A DNA stretch of 64,000 nucleotides from an uncultured Bacteroidota bacterium (GTDB taxonomy: Bacteria > Bacteroidota > Bacteroidia > Bacteroidales > P3), in assembly GCA_902784865.1 (NCBI GenBank), contig CACZWL010000009.1:29011-93010 (forward strand), read 5' to 3'. The notes under the pieces were generated by a model. It was given only the letters and a program-made list of their open reading frames with translations. It was not told the DNA's origin and did no database searches. A program made the translations under genes and the position numbers. Positions within the stretch are counted from its first letter, which is position 1; every line of letters begins with the position of its first letter. Below are positions 34,865 through 43,663 of the stretch, one piece after another.

Positions 34865-35734
34865 ATGAAGAAATCCGAATATATCGTCAACAAGCCGCAG
34901 GAGCTGCTGGCATTCCTCTTCGAGCAGATGCCAGACACGTCGAAAAGCAAGGTCAAGGAGCTGCTGGCACACAATGTCTACGTCAACGGCCGCCGCACCA
35001 GCCAGTTCAATTTCCCTCTCCAGCAGGGCATGAAAGTGTCGGTCGAGAAGGCCAGCGGCAAGGACCGCCTGCGTCCGCGCGACCTCGACATCGTCTACGA
35101 GGACCAGCACCTCTTCGTCGTCAACAAGCACGAAGGCCTCCTCTCCAACTCCAAGTTCCCCAACGACAAGACCGTCATCACGGTCCTCAACCAGTACCTC
35201 GCCGCCAGCCACCAGCGCTGCCACGCCCATATCGTCCACCGCCTCGACCGCGACACCAGCGGCCTGATGGTCGTCAGCAAGAGCAAGGAGGTGAGCCGCC
35301 GCTTCGAGGAGGACTGGAAGGGCATGGTCTTCGACCGCCGCTATGTCGCCGTGGCCTGGGGCCGCCTCGAGCCTGCCAAGGGCGAGGTCAAGAGTTGGTT
35401 CACCGATGGAGAGTACTGCGTCCTCTCTTCGCCGACCGACAACGGCGGCAAGCTCGCCATCACCCACTACGAGGTCAAGCAGACCTCGCGGCGCTACAGC
35501 CTCGTCGAGCTCAAGCTCGACACCGGCCGCCGCAACCAGATACGCGTCCACCTGCGCGACCTGCAGCACCCCGTTGTCCACGACCCCATGTACGGCTACA
35601 AGGACGACCTCTCGCCCGTCAGCCGCCTCTGTCTCCACGCCTTCCGCCTCAGCTTCGTCCACCCCGTCACACGCCGACGCCTCAAGTTCGAGACCCCCAT
35701 CCCCTCGGCTTTCACGAAGCTGATGGAACTATAG
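34865..35734 (+). CDS. RluA-family pseudouridine synthase
   Basis: 289 residues. An N-terminal S4 RNA-binding domain (about 13-62, LLAHNVYVNGRRT) is followed by the catalytic domain with HRLDRDTSG (125-133), Asp128 being the catalytic residue, and RNQIRVHL near the C-terminus. It isomerises specific uridines in rRNA or tRNA; the subtype cannot be told. The parS site lies 15 bp before its start. The following 100 bp hold no recognisable promoter. Confidence 0.92.
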   Translation: MKKSEYIVNKPQELLAFLFEQMPDTSKSKVKELLAHNVYVNGRRTSQFNFPLQQGMKVSVEKASGKDRLRPRDLDIVYEDQHLFVVNKHEGLLSNSKFPNDKTVITVLNQYLAASHQRCHAHIVHRLDRDTSGLMVVSKSKEVSRRFEEDWKGMVFDRRYVAVAWGRLEPAKGEVKSWFTDGEYCVLSSPTDNGGKLAITHYEVKQTSRRYSLVELKLDTGRRNQIRVHLRDLQHPVVHDPMYGYKDDLSPVSRLCLHAFRLSFVHPVTRRRLKFETPIPSAFTKLMEL

Positions 35735-35834
35735 CACACTGAAAGACACTGCGTTGCGCCAAAAACATCTTTCCCCCACAATATTTTCCCTCAGGGGGCG
35801 TTAATGGGAGAGATAAAGTTTTTTTGACCCTCGT

Positions 35835-37013
35835 ATGGACTTAAGCACCTATTTCAACCCCATCGATACCGCCGTCGTCGGTTTCCACAGCCAGGAGTTC
35901 CGTCCCATGCTGGGCGACGACATTGCGGCCTACACCTCCGAAGGCCACTTCCCCGAATGGCAGGAGGCCCCCCTCGTCGTCATCGGTGTGCCTGAAGACC
36001 GCGGCGCCGTCGACACCCCCGGCTGCGCCCCTGCACCCGACCACATACGCCGCTACCTCTACCGCCTGGCCAAGCCCCATGCCGACCTGCGCCTCGTCGA
36101 CCTCGGCAACCTGGCGCCGGGAGCCACCCTCCGCGACACTCACTTCGCGCTCATCGACGTCATGCATCCGCTGCTCGACAAAGGCTGCACCGTCATCGTC
36201 CTCGGCGGCTCCGACGACCTCGTCTTCCCGGTCTACAAAGCCTACGAAATCCTCGGCCGCGTCATCAACATCTGCTCCGTCGACGCCCGCTTCAACATCG
36301 AGGGCGGCGACGAGGTCAACGCCTCCAACTACCTGCAGCACATCATACTCCAGCAGCCCAACTACCTGTTCGACTACGTGGCCCTCGGCTACCAGTCCTA
36401 CTTCGTCGGCGACGAGATGGTGAAGCTTATGGACGAGCTCAAGTTCAGCATACGCCGCCTCGGCGAGGTGCAGGCCATGATGACCAACGCCGAGCCCCTG
36501 GTGCGCTACAGCGACGTCGTGGCCGTCGACATCAGCGCCATACGCCAGAGCGACGCCCCCGCCAACGCCACCCCCTCGCCCCACGGCTTCTACGGCGAGC
36601 AGGTCTGCCAGCTGGCACGCTTCGCCGGCATGAGCGACAAGACCTCCACCTTCGGCCTCTTCGGCCTCTCCCCCACCCTCGACCGCGACGGCCAGACGGC
36701 CCACATGTTCGCCCACGCCATCTGGTACTTCATCGAGGGCTACTACCACCGCCTCGGCGACTTCCCCCACCGCGACCCCCAGCACTACAAGCGCTACTCG
36801 GTGCAGCTCCCGGACCACGGCATCGACATCGTCTTCCACAAGAGCCTCAAAAGCGACCGCTGGTGGATGGAGGTGCCCTGCGACAACGACGAGCGCCGCC
36901 AGCGCTACCAGCGCCACTCGCTGGTGCCCTGCAGCTACAGCGACTACCAGCGCGCCATGGAAAGCGAAATCCCCGACCTCTGGTGGCACTACTACAACAG
37001 AATCAATGGGTAG
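35835..37013 (+). CDS. Arginase/formimidoylglutamase-fold protein with altered metal ligands
   Basis: 392 residues. The ureohydrolase fold is clear (PLVVIGVPEDRGAVDTPGCAPAPDHIRRYLYRL; VIVLGGSDD; VAVDISAIRQSDAP). The ligand motifs deviate: GGDHS is GGSDD, DAHxD is DARFN, and DxD in the last motif is DIS. At least three of the six usual manganese ligands are replaced, so arginase or HutG activity is doubtful. Such proteins are conserved in Bacteroidota and often annotated as formimidoylglutamase. It is followed after 17 bp by a small gene and lptE, possibly one transcript related to the envelope. Confidence 0.75.
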   Translation: MDLSTYFNPIDTAVVGFHSQEFRPMLGDDIAAYTSEGHFPEWQEAPLVVIGVPEDRGAVDTPGCAPAPDHIRRYLYRLAKPHADLRLVDLGNLAPGATLRDTHFALIDVMHPLLDKGCTVIVLGGSDDLVFPVYKAYEILGRVINICSVDARFNIEGGDEVNASNYLQHIILQQPNYLFDYVALGYQSYFVGDEMVKLMDELKFSIRRLGEVQAMMTNAEPLVRYSDVVAVDISAIRQSDAPANATPSPHGFYGEQVCQLARFAGMSDKTSTFGLFGLSPTLDRDGQTAHMFAHAIWYFIEGYYHRLGDFPHRDPQHYKRYSVQLPDHGIDIVFHKSLKSDRWWMEVPCDNDERRQRYQRHSLVPCSYSDYQRAMESEIPDLWWHYYNRING

Positions 37014-37030
37014 CCTAAAAAACAAACAAT

Positions 37031-37201
37031 ATGGACGTTAAATTCAAAGAAAAGATCGACAGCCTCATCGCCGAGGTCTCGGCCGTCACCGACCTGCCCA
37101 CCAAGGTCGCCGTGCTCAACTATATACAGCAAGAGTCGGGCTTCCTCCTCTGGCAGCTCGAAGACGAACAGCGCATCGATGAAGACTCGCGGGACTATTA
37201 A
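37031..37201 (+). CDS. Small protein of 56 residues
   Basis: ATG at 37031 to TAA at 37199-37201: MDVKFKEKIDSLIAEVSAVT, then DLPTKVAVLNYIQQ and an acidic end (DEDSRDY). Predicted helical, no signal, no known family. Reading frame, GC3-rich codon use and tight packing (17 bp after the arginase-fold gene, 23 bp overlap with lptE) support it as a real gene between them. Confidence 0.65.
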   Translation: MDVKFKEKIDSLIAEVSAVTDLPTKVAVLNYIQQESGFLLWQLEDEQRIDEDSRDY

Positions 37202-37751
37202 GGGAGAACGCCTAAAGGCGAAAGGTGAAAGGCTGACGCATACGCTATGGGCAGTGCTTGCCGTCGCACTTTCCTCTTTCCTCTTCCCCCTCACCTCTTG
37301 CTCGGGCGGCTACTCCTTCACCGGCGCCTCCATACCGCCGGGGGCCAAGACCATCTCCGTGGCCACCTTCCCCAACTACGCCTCTACCGTCAACCCGCAG
37401 CTCAGCCAGAAACTCACCGACGCCCTCATACAGATGTTCTCCAGCCAGACGCCCCTCGACGTGGCCTCCGACGACGGCGACCTGCAGCTGCGCGGCGAGA
37501 TTACGGGCTACGAGACCCGCGCCTCGGCACTCTCCAGCGGCGACGAGGTATCCATGAACCGCCTCACCGTCACCGTCAAAGTCCGCTTCACCAACCTCAA
37601 GGACCCCGACGCCGACTTCGAGCAGGCGTTCTCGCGCTACCGCGACTATGCCGCCTCGCTCGACTTCTCGTCGGTCGAGAACGGGCTCGTCGAGGAGATT
37701 GTCACCGAACTATGCGAGGACATCTTCAACAAGGCCGTCGTCAACTGGTAG
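37179..37751 (+). CDS. lptE: LptE-family LPS assembly lipoprotein
   Basis: 190 residues. A basic N-terminus and a hydrophobic signal end in the lipobox LTSC (lipid Cys41), then SGGYSFTGASIPPGAKTISVATFPN, the conserved opening of Bacteroidota LptE. LptE plugs the LptD barrel that inserts lipopolysaccharide in the outer membrane. The C-terminal half (SMNRLTVTVKVRFTN...FEQAFSRYRDY...LVEEIVTELCEDIFNKAV) is typical. An internal in-frame ATG is not needed. The next gene begins inside its 3' end. Confidence 0.88.
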   Translation: MKTRGTIKGERLKAKGERLTHTLWAVLAVALSSFLFPLTSCSGGYSFTGASIPPGAKTISVATFPNYASTVNPQLSQKLTDALIQMFSSQTPLDVASDDGDLQLRGEITGYETRASALSSGDEVSMNRLTVTVKVRFTNLKDPDADFEQAFSRYRDYAASLDFSSVENGLVEEIVTELCEDIFNKAVVNW

Positions 37752-39472
37752 CCCTCCTCGGCAACGAACGCGCCGCGGGATGGCTCCTGGCGCTCTTCGC
37801 CGCCGCCGTCTACCTCCTCACCCTCGACCCCTCCGTCTCCTGGTGGGACTGCGGCGAGTTCATCGTCACCAGCCACACCCTGCAGGTGGGCCACCCGCCG
37901 GGAGCGCCCCTCTACCAGCTCCTGGCCCACTGCGCCATGCTCCTGGCCTGCGGCAACGCCCTCTGGGTGGCACCCCTCAGCAACGCCCTCAGCGCACTCT
38001 GCGCCGCCCTCACCGTCATGGTGCTCTTCCGCACCGCACGCGAACTCGGCGCACGCCAGCTGACGGCCGCCGTCGCCGCACTCTGCTACCTCTTCTCCGA
38101 CACCGCCTGGTTCTCGGCCGTCGAGAGCGAGGTCTACGCCATGGCCATGCTCTTCTGCTCGCTCGATGTGTGGCTCATGCTCCGTTGGCGCCGCACCGGC
38201 AACCCGCGCCTGCTGCTCCTCCTGGCCCTCTCGCTCGGCCTCGGCATCTGCGTCCATCTGATGACACTCCTCACCCTCCCCGCCCTCCTCTGGATTTTCC
38301 TACGCCACAAAAAAGTTTCAAGTTTCAAGTTTCAATTTTCAATTTTCATAATTCTTTTCTTCATCCTCGGCCTCACGCCCTACGCCGTCATACCCATCCG
38401 CGCCGCCGCCAACCCGCCCATCAACGAGGGCAACCCGGCCTCGGCCGACGCCTTCCTGGCCTACCTGCGCCGCGAGCAGTACCCCAAGGCACCCCTCTAC
38501 CCGCGCCTCTGGCGCCAGCGCGACGCGCAGAACTGGCAGCACTGGGGCGTCGACGACCCGCAGAGCCTGGCCGACAACGCACGCTACTACGCCACCTACC
38601 AGCTCGGCTACATGTACCTGCGCTACTTCATGTACAACTTCATCGGCCGCGAAAACCTGGCCTACCGCCCCGACAAAGAAAACTTTTCAATTTTCAATTT
38701 TCAATTTTCAATTTTCCTCCTCCCCTTCCTCCTCGGCCTCGGGGGAATGGTGGCCCACTGGCGCCGACGGCGCGACGACGCACTGGCCGTCACCCTGCTC
38801 TTCCTCTTCGGCGGCATCGCCCTCAACCTCTACCTCAACCACCCCTGCTACGAACCCCGCGAGCGCGACTACGCCTACGTCCTCTCCTTCTACGCCTTCG
38901 CCCTCTGGATAGCCCTCGGCGCCGACGCCCTAGCCCCGAAACTCAAAACCCGTAGCCTGAAACTCCTGATGCTGGCAGCCCCGCTGCTGATGGCCCTCGG
39001 CAACTGGGCCGACCACGACCGCAGCGGCTGCCACGCCGTCCACGACATAGCCCTGAACCACCTGCAGAGCTGCGACCACGGCGCCATTCTCATCACCTAT
39101 GGCGACAACGACACCTTCCCCCTCTGGTACCTGCAGCAGGTCGAGGGGAAACGCACCGACATCGGCATCCACAACGTCAACCTCGAAGGCTACGCCGCCA
39201 CACTGCGACTGCTCGACGACAACGCCTTCCGCCGACCCGTCTACCTCACCCAATACGCCGCCGACGCCCTCGGCCGCTACTTCCCCGGCACCCTCCGCTG
39301 CGAAGGCTTCTGCCACCGCCTGCTGCCCCATGGACACGCGCCGGACGACGCCCACGGACGACACATCGCCGACTCCATCCGCTGGAACATCACACCCGAC
39401 GAGTACCTCGACCCCGTCTCGCGCAGCTTCCTCGACATCTGGCACGAAAACACAAAACCGGAAGATTGTTAA
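37712..39472 (+). CDS. DUF2723 membrane protein (GT-C glycosyltransferase-like)
   Basis: 586 residues using the ATG at 37712, inside lptE by 40 bp; no other ATG allows the conserved N-terminus. TLDPSVSWWDCGEFI and LQVGHPPGAPLYQLLAH are the signature of DUF2723 with the Asp/Glu pair expected of GT-C lipid-sugar-dependent transferases, and many membrane helices follow. Known relatives are often ~1000 residues, so this is a short form. Two AT-rich heptamer arrays (38314-38348, 38684-38716) insert KVSSFKFQFSIF and NFSIFNFQFSIF in hydrophobic stretches. Probably adds sugars to exported proteins; this is inference from the family. Its stop codon lies in the left arm of repeat copy 3. Confidence 0.8.
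   Translation: MRGHLQQGRRQLVALLGNERAAGWLLALFAAAVYLLTLDPSVSWWDCGEFIVTSHTLQVGHPPGAPLYQLLAHCAMLLACGNALWVAPLSNALSALCAALTVMVLFRTARELGARQLTAAVAALCYLFSDTAWFSAVESEVYAMAMLFCSLDVWLMLRWRRTGNPRLLLLLALSLGLGICVHLMTLLTLPALLWIFLRHKKVSSFKFQFSIFIILFFILGLTPYAVIPIRAAANPPINEGNPASADAFLAYLRREQYPKAPLYPRLWRQRDAQNWQHWGVDDPQSLADNARYYATYQLGYMYLRYFMYNFIGRENLAYRPDKENFSIFNFQFSIFLLPFLLGLGGMVAHWRRRRDDALAVTLLFLFGGIALNLYLNHPCYEPRERDYAYVLSFYAFALWIALGADALAPKLKTRSLKLLMLAAPLLMALGNWADHDRSGCHAVHDIALNHLQSCDHGAILITYGDNDTFPLWYLQQVEGKRTDIGIHNVNLEGYAATLRLLDDNAFRRPVYLTQYAADALGRYFPGTLRCEGFCHRLLPHGHAPDDAHGRHIADSIRWNITPDEYLDPVSRSFLDIWHENTKPEDC
38314..38348 (+). repeat. Heptamer array in DUF2723 gene (1)
   Basis: Five 7 bp units: AGTTTCA three times, ATTTTCA twice. 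Very AT-rich inside a GC-rich gene. Confidence 0.85.
38684..38716 (+). repeat. Heptamer array in DUF2723 gene (2)
   Basis: Four TTTTCAA units and a partial fifth. Confidence 0.85.
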
Positions 39473-39735
39473 TAGATGTTAAACACACCCTCGTTTAACA
39501 TCTATTAACAAACCGCTTTTCAGACACCTACCAGCGTCGAACCATATACCTACCATTCACCTACCAGATGGCGTAAAATCCTAAAAAACAGCCGATTAAA
39601 TGCAACTCGCTGTGCCGCAGGCGCTTGCGAGGCCGCAACCCGCTTTTCAGCCCTCCGGACCCCCTCCGCGAAACTCTCGGAAACAGGCCGCTGACTTTCC
39701 TAACAAATGTTAAATTGACCGTTTTTAACAAATTT
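39466..39735 (+). repeat. ~270 bp dispersed repeat, copy 3
   Basis: 19 bp perfect inverted arms (39466-39484, 39493-39511), 8-base loop, then AGCGTCGAACCATATACCTACC, CATTCACCTACCAGATGGCG and a conserved end with CGAAACTCTCGGAAACAG and ACTTTCCTAACAAATGTTAAA. The left arm includes the TAA stop of the DUF2723 gene. It fills most of the 410 bp gap to kbl. Confidence 0.85.
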
Positions 39736-39806
39736 ACCGCCTCCCTGCGCCGACCATCGGCGCAGCCCCTCGGCAACCCGGCAGATTTGCAAAAAAATGC
39801 AAAGAT

Positions 39807-39837
39807 TTTGCCGCGTCAATATTTTTTTGTATCTTTG
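39807..39837 (+). promoter_or_regulatory. Promoter of kbl
   Basis: TTTG (39807-39810), 19 bases, TATCTTTG (39830-39837); 45 bp before the ATG. Confidence 0.82.
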
Positions 39838-39882
39838 TCGCCTTGAAGCAAACGACAACAACAACATAAAATATTGTAAATC

Positions 39883-41064
39883 ATGTACACAAAATTCCAA
39901 CAGCACCTTCAGAAAGAGCTGGCCGACATCGAGGCCGCCGGACTTTACAAACACGAGCGCATCATCGAGAGCCCCCAGGGCGCCGAAATCATGGTCAAAG
40001 GCAAGAAATGCCTCAACTTCTGCGCCAATAACTACCTGGGCCTGGCCGACAACCCCGAGCTCATCGAGGCCGCCAAGCGCGGCATGGACACCCGCGGCTA
40101 CGGCATGGCCTCCGTCCGCTTCATCTGCGGCTGCCAGGACCTGCACAAAGAGCTTGAGAAGAAAATCTCCGACTTCTTCGGCACCGAGGACACCATCCTC
40201 TACGCCGCCTGCTTCGACGCCAACGGCGGCGTCTTCGAACCCCTGCTCACCGAAGAGGACGCCATCATCAGCGACGCCCTCAACCACGCCTCCATCATCG
40301 ACGGCGTGCGCCTCTGCAAGGCACAGCGCTACCGCTACGCCAACGCCGACATGGCCGACCTCGAAGAGCAGCTCAAAGCCGCACAGAAAAACCGCTTCCG
40401 CATCATCGTCACCGACGGCGTCTTCTCCATGGACGGCAACGTCTGCCCGCTGGACAAAATCTACGAACTCGCCCAGAAATACGACGCCATGGTGATGGTC
40501 GACGAGAGCCACTCCGCCGGCGTCGTCGGCAAGACCGGCCGCGGCGTCACCGAACGCTACAACCTGCGCGGCCAAATCGAAATCCTCACCGGCACCCTCG
40601 GAAAAGCCTTCGGCGGCGCCATGGGCGGCTTCACCACCGGCCGCAAAGAGATCATCGACATGCTGCGCCAGCGCAGCCGCCCCTACCTCTTCAGCAACTC
40701 CATGGCCCCAGGCCTCGTCGCCGCAGGCATACGCATGTTCGAACTCATGAGCGAGACCAACGCCCTGCAGGACAAACTGCACGAGAACACCGACTACTTC
40801 CTCCGCCGCATGAAGGAAGAAGGCTTCGACTGCAAACCCAGCGAGAGCGCCATCTGCGCCGTCATGATCTACGACGCCGCCAAGAGCCAGCAGTACGCCG
40901 CCAAGATGCAGGAAGAAGGCATCTTCGTCACCGGCTTCTACTACCCCGTCGTACCGAAAGGCCAGGCCCGCATCCGTGTGCAGATCAGCGCCGCACACGA
41001 GCACGAACACCTCGACAAGTGCATCGAGGCCTTCAAGAAAGTCCGCAAAGAAATCGAGGGCTAA
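39883..41064 (+). CDS. kbl: Glycine C-acetyltransferase (2-amino-3-ketobutyrate CoA ligase)
   Basis: 393 residues, the family length. NFCANNYLGLADNP (45-58), MVMVDESHSAG (203-213) and Lys241 in GTLGKAFGGAMGG for PLP binding are diagnostic of Kbl. It cleaves 2-amino-3-oxobutyrate with CoA to glycine and acetyl-CoA, the second step of threonine breakdown. The partner threonine 3-dehydrogenase is encoded at 55910. Own promoter; the C69 peptidase gene follows after 22 bp. Confidence 0.95.
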   Translation: MYTKFQQHLQKELADIEAAGLYKHERIIESPQGAEIMVKGKKCLNFCANNYLGLADNPELIEAAKRGMDTRGYGMASVRFICGCQDLHKELEKKISDFFGTEDTILYAACFDANGGVFEPLLTEEDAIISDALNHASIIDGVRLCKAQRYRYANADMADLEEQLKAAQKNRFRIIVTDGVFSMDGNVCPLDKIYELAQKYDAMVMVDESHSAGVVGKTGRGVTERYNLRGQIEILTGTLGKAFGGAMGGFTTGRKEIIDMLRQRSRPYLFSNSMAPGLVAAGIRMFELMSETNALQDKLHENTDYFLRRMKEEGFDCKPSESAICAVMIYDAAKSQQYAAKMQEEGIFVTGFYYPVVPKGQARIRVQISAAHEHEHLDKCIEAFKKVRKEIEG

Positions 41065-41086
41065 CACATAAAACAACCGAGCAATT

Positions 41087-42844
41087 ATGAAAACCAACCG
41101 CATCATCGCCGCAGCCTTCCTCGCCGCAGCCCTCTCCGTGGCCAGCGTCGCCGAAGCCTGCACCAACTTCCTCTTCACCAAAGGGGCCACCACCGACGGC
41201 AGCACCATGATCACCTACGCCGCCGACAGCCACACCCTCTACGGCGAACTCTACTACCGCCGCGCCGCCGACTACCCCGCCGGCTCGATGATCATGCTCG
41301 TCGAATGGGACACCGGCAAGCCCCTCTTCGAAATCCCCCAGGTGGCACACACCTACAACGTCGTCGGCAACATCAACGAGCACCAGCTGGCCATCGGCGA
41401 GACCACCTACGGCGGCCGCGAGGAATGCTGGAAGACACCCGTCAAAGGCATCGACTACGGCTCGCTCATCTACCTCACCCTCCAGCGCGCACGCAACGCC
41501 CGCGAAGCCATCAAAGTCATGACCGACCTCGTGGCCACCTACGGCTACTGCTCCGAGGGCGAAAGCTTCTCCATCTGCGACCCCAACGAAGTCTGGGTCA
41601 TGGACTTCATCGGCAAGCGCCAGGCCCCCGTCAACGCCGCCACCGCCAAGAAACTCAAATACAAATACACCGACGGCGCCGTGTGGGTAGCCCGCCGCAT
41701 CCCCGACGGCTACGTCAGCGGCCACGCCAACCAGGCACGCATCACACAGTTCCCGCAGGAAGTCAAGTTCGCCAAGGCCAAAGGCAAAGGCCTCCACAAA
41801 GTCCTCACCAGCGCCCACATGGACTACATCTTCGAGCCTGAGGTGGAGTGCGTCTACAGCGCCGACGTCATCACCTACGCCCGCGCCTGCGGCTGGTTCA
41901 ACGGCAAGAACGAAGACTTCTCCTTCGCCGACACCTACGCCCCCCTCACCTTCAGCGGCATGCGCGGCTGCGACGCCCGCGTCTACGCCATGTTCAACCG
42001 CGTGGCCTCCGGCATGCAGCGCTACGAGAAATACGCCATGGGCGACGCCAGCGCCGAACGCCTGCCCCTCTGGATCAAACCCGACCACAAAATCAGCGTC
42101 CGCGAAGCCATGAACCTCATGCGCGACCACTACGAAGGCACCGCCATGGACATGAGCAAGGACCTCGGCGGCGGCCCCTTCAACTGCCCCTACCGCTGGC
42201 GCCCCATGGGCTTCGAACTCGACGGCCACACCTACATCCACGAACGCGCCACCTCCACCCAGCAGACAGGCTTCTCCTTCGTCGCACAGTGCCGCTCCTG
42301 GCTCCCCTCCAAAGTCGGCGGCATCCTCTGGTTCGGCGTCGACGACACCTACTCCACCGTCTACGCTCCCATGTACTGCGGCATCACCGAAATACCCCTC
42401 TGCTTCCGCGAAGGCAACGGCGACATGGTCACCTACAGCGAGACCGCAGCCTTCTGGCTCTTCAACCGCGTCACCAACTTCGTCTACAGCCGCTACTCCG
42501 ACATGATCGTCGACCTCCAGAAAGTACAGACCAGCCTCGAAGAAAGCTTCATCCGCGACGTCGAGAAATTCGACGCCCGCGCCAAAGAAAGCAACGGCGA
42601 AGCCCTCACACGCCAACTCAACGACTTCTCCAACCGCGCCGCCGCACGCATGATGAAGGAATGGAACGACCTCGACCGCTACCTCCTCGTCAAATACATC
42701 GACGGCAACATCAAGAAAGAAAAAGACGGACGCTTCGAACGCACCGAGACCGGCATGCCCGCCATGCCCAACATGCCCCAGTACCGCCAGGAATGGTACC
42801 GCATGATAGTCCGCGACCACGGCGACGTCATCCGCGAGAAATAA
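41087..42844 (+). CDS. C69-family dipeptidase
   Basis: 585 residues. Signal peptide (MKTNRIIAAAFLAAALSVASVAEA) cut to expose Cys25 (ACTNFLF), the N-terminal nucleophile of the Ntn-type C69/U34 fold. GNINEHQLAIGETTYGGREE and CDPNEVWVMDFIGK are conserved blocks. These enzymes cleave dipeptides in the periplasm of Bacteroidota. Its position after kbl, with 22 bp spacing, suggests a shared transcript for amino-acid use. A strong terminator follows. Confidence 0.92.
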   Translation: MKTNRIIAAAFLAAALSVASVAEACTNFLFTKGATTDGSTMITYAADSHTLYGELYYRRAADYPAGSMIMLVEWDTGKPLFEIPQVAHTYNVVGNINEHQLAIGETTYGGREECWKTPVKGIDYGSLIYLTLQRARNAREAIKVMTDLVATYGYCSEGESFSICDPNEVWVMDFIGKRQAPVNAATAKKLKYKYTDGAVWVARRIPDGYVSGHANQARITQFPQEVKFAKAKGKGLHKVLTSAHMDYIFEPEVECVYSADVITYARACGWFNGKNEDFSFADTYAPLTFSGMRGCDARVYAMFNRVASGMQRYEKYAMGDASAERLPLWIKPDHKISVREAMNLMRDHYEGTAMDMSKDLGGGPFNCPYRWRPMGFELDGHTYIHERATSTQQTGFSFVAQCRSWLPSKVGGILWFGVDDTYSTVYAPMYCGITEIPLCFREGNGDMVTYSETAAFWLFNRVTNFVYSRYSDMIVDLQKVQTSLEESFIRDVEKFDARAKESNGEALTRQLNDFSNRAAARMMKEWNDLDRYLLVKYIDGNIKKEKDGRFERTETGMPAMPNMPQYRQEWYRMIVRDHGDVIREK

Positions 42845-42874
42845 AAAGGCAGACACCCTACAGACACAACGAGA

Positions 42875-42910
42875 GAGGGGGGCAAATTTGCCCCCCTCAA
42901 ATTTTTTTTT
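42875..42910. terminator. Intrinsic terminator after the C69 gene
   Basis: GAGGGGGGC and GCCCCCCTC around AAATTT, followed by AAATTTTTTTTT. A-rich on the other side, so it can work in both directions. Confidence 0.9.
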
Positions 42911-42965
42911 TGCCCTGCACACAATAAACCCAAACATGCCGCGTTATAAGTGGTGCATTGGTGAC

Positions 42966-43028
42966 GCATGGGGCGGTCTGCCCCATGCCAGTGGGATGCC
43001 GATTCCTGGCATCCCTTGTTTTTTTGTT
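42966..43028. other. Two tandem GC-rich hairpins
   Basis: GCATGGGGC/GCCCCATGC (42966-42988) and GGGATGCC/GGCATCCC (42993-43015), the second followed on the plus strand by TTGTTTTTTT. On the minus strand they lie just downstream of promoter P3. The whole 42845-43171 gap has no supported protein gene. Confidence 0.65.
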
Positions 43029-43044
43029 GACAGGCTTCCATGTC

Positions 43045-43083
43045 TATATTAGATGCAGAAAGTGCCAAAAAGTACTACCCTAA
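43045..43083 (-). promoter_or_regulatory. Promoter P3, orphan copy of the ECF-type promoter
   Basis: Minus strand TTAGGGTAGTACTTTTTGG, CACTTTCTGCATC, TAATATA, matching P1 and P2 nearly base for base. No open reading frame follows; only two hairpins and the bidirectional terminator at 42910-42875. Confidence 0.65.
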
Positions 43084-43171
43084 GGTGAAATTTTTTTGCA
43101 TTGGCGGCTGGCGGTGTATCCGGGCGGCGGCACGCCGCCGCCCGGTAACTGTTGCCGTCAGTGGGATGGGG

Positions 43172-43660
43172 CTATTCCGCAGGGTAGAGGTATGGAGACC
43201 CCTCAACCCAGACGCCATTCTTTTTGAGGTACGGAATAAGTACGTTTGCCGCCGTGTCATAGACGATGCGGTCAATAGGCGAAGGGGCACCATCCCTATA
43301 TATCACCCCTTCCAATGTGTGTCCGTTGAATCTGTATGAGAAGTGCTCTATGGTGTCTATCGTAACATGTCCATTGATGATGCTGCTCATGTGCCGGTCC
43401 ACTGCATCTTCAGTTGTAAATGTCCAGGTATCACAATCTTCTATGTGGTATCCCATTATGTCGAGGGTTGAGAAGCTCTTCCATACCGTGCCGACAAGCG
43501 AAACTGTGTCGGGTTCGGGTTCTGGCTCGGGGATGATAGGCTCTTCCACCTGTGGGCTGCCGCTGCCGCCAGTGGGGGGCGTTACCTCTTCGCGTTCGCA
43601 GGCCCATAAGGGCAGCAGTGCCGCCGCCAAGGCCAGTACTAAGAATCTGTTTGTTTTCAT
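43172..43660 (-). CDS. Pro-Glu-linker lipoprotein of locus 2
   Basis: 162 residues. Same signal peptide and lipid Cys21 as the locus 1 array, EREEVTPPTGGSGS, a short Pro-Glu linker, then VSLVGTVWKSF, DTWTFTTED and the ending SPYLYPAE. It is about 80 percent identical by eye to the gene at 29768, and the downstream palindrome is also shared, so one is a recent copy of the other. The gene begins 3 bp after the stop of the CPRT protein, so here the lipoprotein is part of the sigma operon. Confidence 0.78.
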   Translation of the reverse strand: MKTNRFLVLALAAALLPLWACEREEVTPPTGGSGSPQVEEPIIPEPEPEPDTVSLVGTVWKSFSTLDIMGYHIEDCDTWTFTTEDAVDRHMSSIINGHVTIDTIEHFSYRFNGHTLEGVIYRDGAPSPIDRIVYDTAANVLIPYLKKNGVWVEGSPYLYPAE

Positions 43661-43663
43661 TGT

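Noticed and set aside
42679-43068. Protein-coding gene behind promoter P3
   Set aside because: The only open frame there is antisense to the C69 gene end and shows no signal, domain or typical composition.
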